From VGCC01 sp040381195 (GTDB lineage Bacteria; Actinomycetota; Actinomycetes; S36-B12), in the NCBI GenBank assembly GCA_040381195.1, contig JBEIHR010000019.1, positions 1 to 23,828 on the forward strand: DNA of 23,828 nt, in the 5' to 3' direction. The notes under the pieces were generated by a model that saw only the letters and a list, made by a program, of their open reading frames with translations, ran no database searches and was not told the DNA's origin. Each line of letters starts with the position of its first letter. Within the stretch, counting starts at the first letter, position 1. Shown piece by piece: positions 22,181-23,828 of this stretch. Position numbers and translations under genes: made by a program.

Positions 22181-23035
22181 ATGGTGCGGCCATTCCATAC
22201 TGCCTGGGCGGAGACGGCCACCTTCTATCGACGCCATCGGCCGAGCGCACACTTCCGCACCAGCTCGCGATCCAGTAGTCGTATCGCCGATGCGATCTCG
22301 CACATCGTGCTCGAGCAATGGGAACGACTCCAGGAACCCAGGGACTTCACCGTGACGGATGTCGGAGCCGATGACGGCCACCTCCTCGATGCGATCCGGT
22401 CGCAGATCCCAGGCCACCTGCGGCGACGCATGCGCTGGCGGGCCATCGACGTGGTGGAGGGAGCATGCGAGGCGGAGTGGATCGTGGGTGATGTCCGCTC
22501 TATCGATCTCCCTCGCTCCCCCGGCGTGCTCATCGCACAGGAACTGCTCGACGACATCCCCTGCACCATCGTCGAGAACGATGATCAGGGGCGACCCTGG
22601 GTCGTGGGTATCGAGGGTGACGCCCTTCCCGCGCCCCTGGTACCGCTGCGCTCCGGTCGTGAACTCGCGTGGCTCGACACGTGGTGGCCCGATGCAACTC
22701 CGTTCGCGACGCGCGAGGTGGGCCGAACCCGTGATCGCGTCTGGCAGCGGCTTCGCGCACGCGTCACTGCCGGAGTTGCCATTGCCATCGACTACGGACA
22801 CGTGCGCGAGGAGCGCGAGTGCGGCCGCTGGGCCGGTGGGACCGTGCGTGGATTCCGTTCCGGTCGAGTGGTGCGCCCGATTCCTGATGGCCGGTGCAAC
22901 ATCACCGCACACGTCGCGATGGATTCACTCGCTCATGGTCCCCTTCTGCGGCAGTCGGATGTCACGGGTATTGGTGGCGCTGAGGGCGACATGCTCTGGC
23001 TCATCGAGGACCGGGGGACTTCGTGCGTCACGTGA
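22181..23035 (+). CDS. MidA/NDUFAF7-type SAM-dependent methyltransferase (short form)
   Basis: A 284-residue protein of the DUF185/MidA family, whose mitochondrial member NDUFAF7 methylates an arginine of the complex I 49-kDa subunit. Recognisable blocks are HFRTSSRSS (24-32), a SAM motif I position VTDVGADDGHLL (58-69), AQELLDDIP (119-127), IDYG (203-206), GTVRGFRSGRV (220-230) and NITAHV (240-245). Motif I lacks the usual GxGxG spacing, and the protein is shorter than typical MidA (~350-400 aa), so activity is not certain. The ATG at 22181 stands 6 nt after TACGGT without a ribosome-binding site. The next gene, overlapping by 4 bp, encodes a NuoD homologue, the exact substrate type of the family. 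Confidence 0.85.
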   Translation: MVRPFHTAWAETATFYRRHRPSAHFRTSSRSSSRIADAISHIVLEQWERLQEPRDFTVTDVGADDGHLLDAIRSQIPGHLRRRMRWRAIDVVEGACEAEWIVGDVRSIDLPRSPGVLIAQELLDDIPCTIVENDDQGRPWVVGIEGDALPAPLVPLRSGRELAWLDTWWPDATPFATREVGRTRDRVWQRLRARVTAGVAIAIDYGHVREERECGRWAGGTVRGFRSGRVVRPIPDGRCNITAHVAMDSLAHGPLLRQSDVTGIGGAEGDMLWLIEDRGTSCVT

Positions 23036-23828
23036 TCGCAGGATTGGGAATGACGCGCGATCTCGATTGCGATATCGCCATCGACCTCGGTCCACACCAT
23101 CCCAGTGCCCACGGGGGATTCCAGCTGGCGTTGGCACTTGAGGGAACCACCATCATCAGTGCAACACCACGCGTCGGATTCCTGCACCGCAGTGCCGAGA
23201 AGTTGTTCGAGGCCCGTGATTACCGCCAGATTCTGATGCTGGCGAATCGGCATGACTGGCTCTCCGCATTCTCGTCTGAATTGACCGTCGCGCTGGCGGT
23301 CGAGGAAGCCACCGGGATCACACCACCCGAGCGTGCAACGTGGCTACGCATGATCCTCGCGGAGGCCAATCGCATTGCCGCTCATCTGCTGATGCTCGCA
23401 TTCGTGGACCCCGAACTGCTGACCATGCGCGAGAGGTGGGCCCGGTGGCAGGAACGTGCCACCGGTGGCCGCGTGCACCCGATGATCACCCGGATCGGCG
23501 GTCTCGTGAGTGATATCCCGGCAGAGACTCTGACTGAGGCCATCGCTATCGCTGAGATGAGCCGCGACGCGCTTGCGCGAGTGTCGATTCCCGCGCGGTG
23601 GGAATCTCTCGCCATCGTTACAGCGGATGTGGCGCGCACGGGCGCGTCAGGACCTGTGGGGTGGGCCTCGGGAGTCACCGACGACCTACGCCGCGATGAG
23701 CCCTATCTCGCCTATCACGGTAAGACCATTCCAGTGGTCACCGGTCAGGGATCGGCTGCCGATCGCTACCGCATGCTGATCGCTCACATCCACATGAGCA
23801 CGGAGTTGATCGCAACCTGTGTCCGGGA
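23032..23828 (+). CDS. Orphan NuoD-like (complex I 49-kDa subunit) protein, partial
   Basis: An incomplete frame of 265 residues, homologous to the NuoD/NDUFS2 subunit that lines the quinone site of complex I. The HHPSAHG loop holds H23 and H27. R53 in FLHRSAEKL matches the arginine methylated in mitochondria (26 residues after the second loop histidine, as in the bovine protein). The position of the quinone-contacting tyrosine is W76 (NRHDWLSAF). Later blocks are RIGGLVSDIP, the GASGPVGWASGVTDDLRRDEPYLAY region and DRYRML. Three starts are possible: GTG 23023 (GGGGGA upstream), GTG 23032 (GTGA overlap) and ATG 23050 (AGGA upstream). 23032 is chosen to match the other junctions, with low certainty. 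The C-terminus lies beyond the window. No other nuo gene is visible. Confidence 0.88.
   Translation, partial: MIAGLGMTRDLDCDIAIDLGPHHPSAHGGFQLALALEGTTIISATPRVGFLHRSAEKLFEARDYRQILMLANRHDWLSAFSSELTVALAVEEATGITPPERATWLRMILAEANRIAAHLLMLAFVDPELLTMRERWARWQERATGGRVHPMITRIGGLVSDIPAETLTEAIAIAEMSRDALARVSIPARWESLAIVTADVARTGASGPVGWASGVTDDLRRDEPYLAYHGKTIPVVTGQGSAADRYRMLIAHIHMSTELIATCVR

Noticed and set aside
1..23828. Mobile element, prophage, CRISPR array or defence island
   Set aside because: No transposase, integrase, direct-repeat array or defence-type gene is visible; gene content is core metabolism, division and translation.

Overview
The window is a compact, GC-rich stretch of ordinary bacterial chromosome, best explained as Actinomycetota. 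Three things point there. One is the block enolase – FtsB/DivIC-like – DUF501 – Ppx/GppA, read in that order on the minus strand. The second is a cofactor and lysyl-tRNA synthetase to ClpC neighbourhood resembling the mycobacterial and streptomycete one. The third is the use of GTG starts, 4-bp start/stop overlaps and many starts that look leaderless. No order or genus can be fixed by eye. I saw no phage, insertion sequence, CRISPR array or rRNA, and no gap longer than about 125 bp between genes.

Layout. Positions 1-1216: the start of a CD225/dispanin-like membrane protein (minus), facing a metallo-beta-lactamase-fold hydrolase and a small unknown protein (plus). 1220-5423, minus: a BI-1/YccA membrane protein, an unusual short tRNA with a UAA (Leu) anticodon, a family-5 uracil-DNA glycosylase overlapping a short tryptophan 2,3-dioxygenase, a dienelactone hydrolase and a LacI-type repressor. 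5491-9129, minus: Ppx/GppA phosphatase, DUF501, FtsB/DivIC-like, enolase and a one-helix membrane protein. 9139-11637, minus: ClpC. 11761-14457, plus: phosphoenolpyruvate carboxylase. 14460-16447, minus: a GNAT N-acetyltransferase (ArgA-like) and lysyl-tRNA synthetase. 16489-17175, plus: a HAD-like protein. 17172-22157, minus: a tightly overlapping cofactor operon, transcribed DUF2520 – panC – nadB – nadC – coaX, covering parts of CoA and NAD synthesis. 22181-23828, plus: a MidA/NDUFAF7-type methyltransferase followed by an orphan NuoD (49-kDa complex I subunit) homologue cut by the window end.

How the genes work together. The cofactor operon joins pantothenate formation and phosphorylation (PanC, CoaX) to de novo quinolinate synthesis and use (NadB, NadC). 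Enolase and PEP carboxylase meet at phosphoenolpyruvate. The FtsB-like protein, DUF501 and Ppx belong to a conserved division/phosphate cluster. The most interesting unit is the methyltransferase plus NuoD-like pair. In mitochondria the methyltransferase family modifies one arginine of the 49-kDa subunit. That arginine is conserved here, while the quinone-contacting tyrosine is replaced by tryptophan.

A window-wide regulatory theme is a TANNNT box placed 6-8 nt before the start codon, usually without a Shine-Dalgarno sequence. It suggests widespread leaderless transcription, with two pairs of divergent genes whose promoters are nested in each other.
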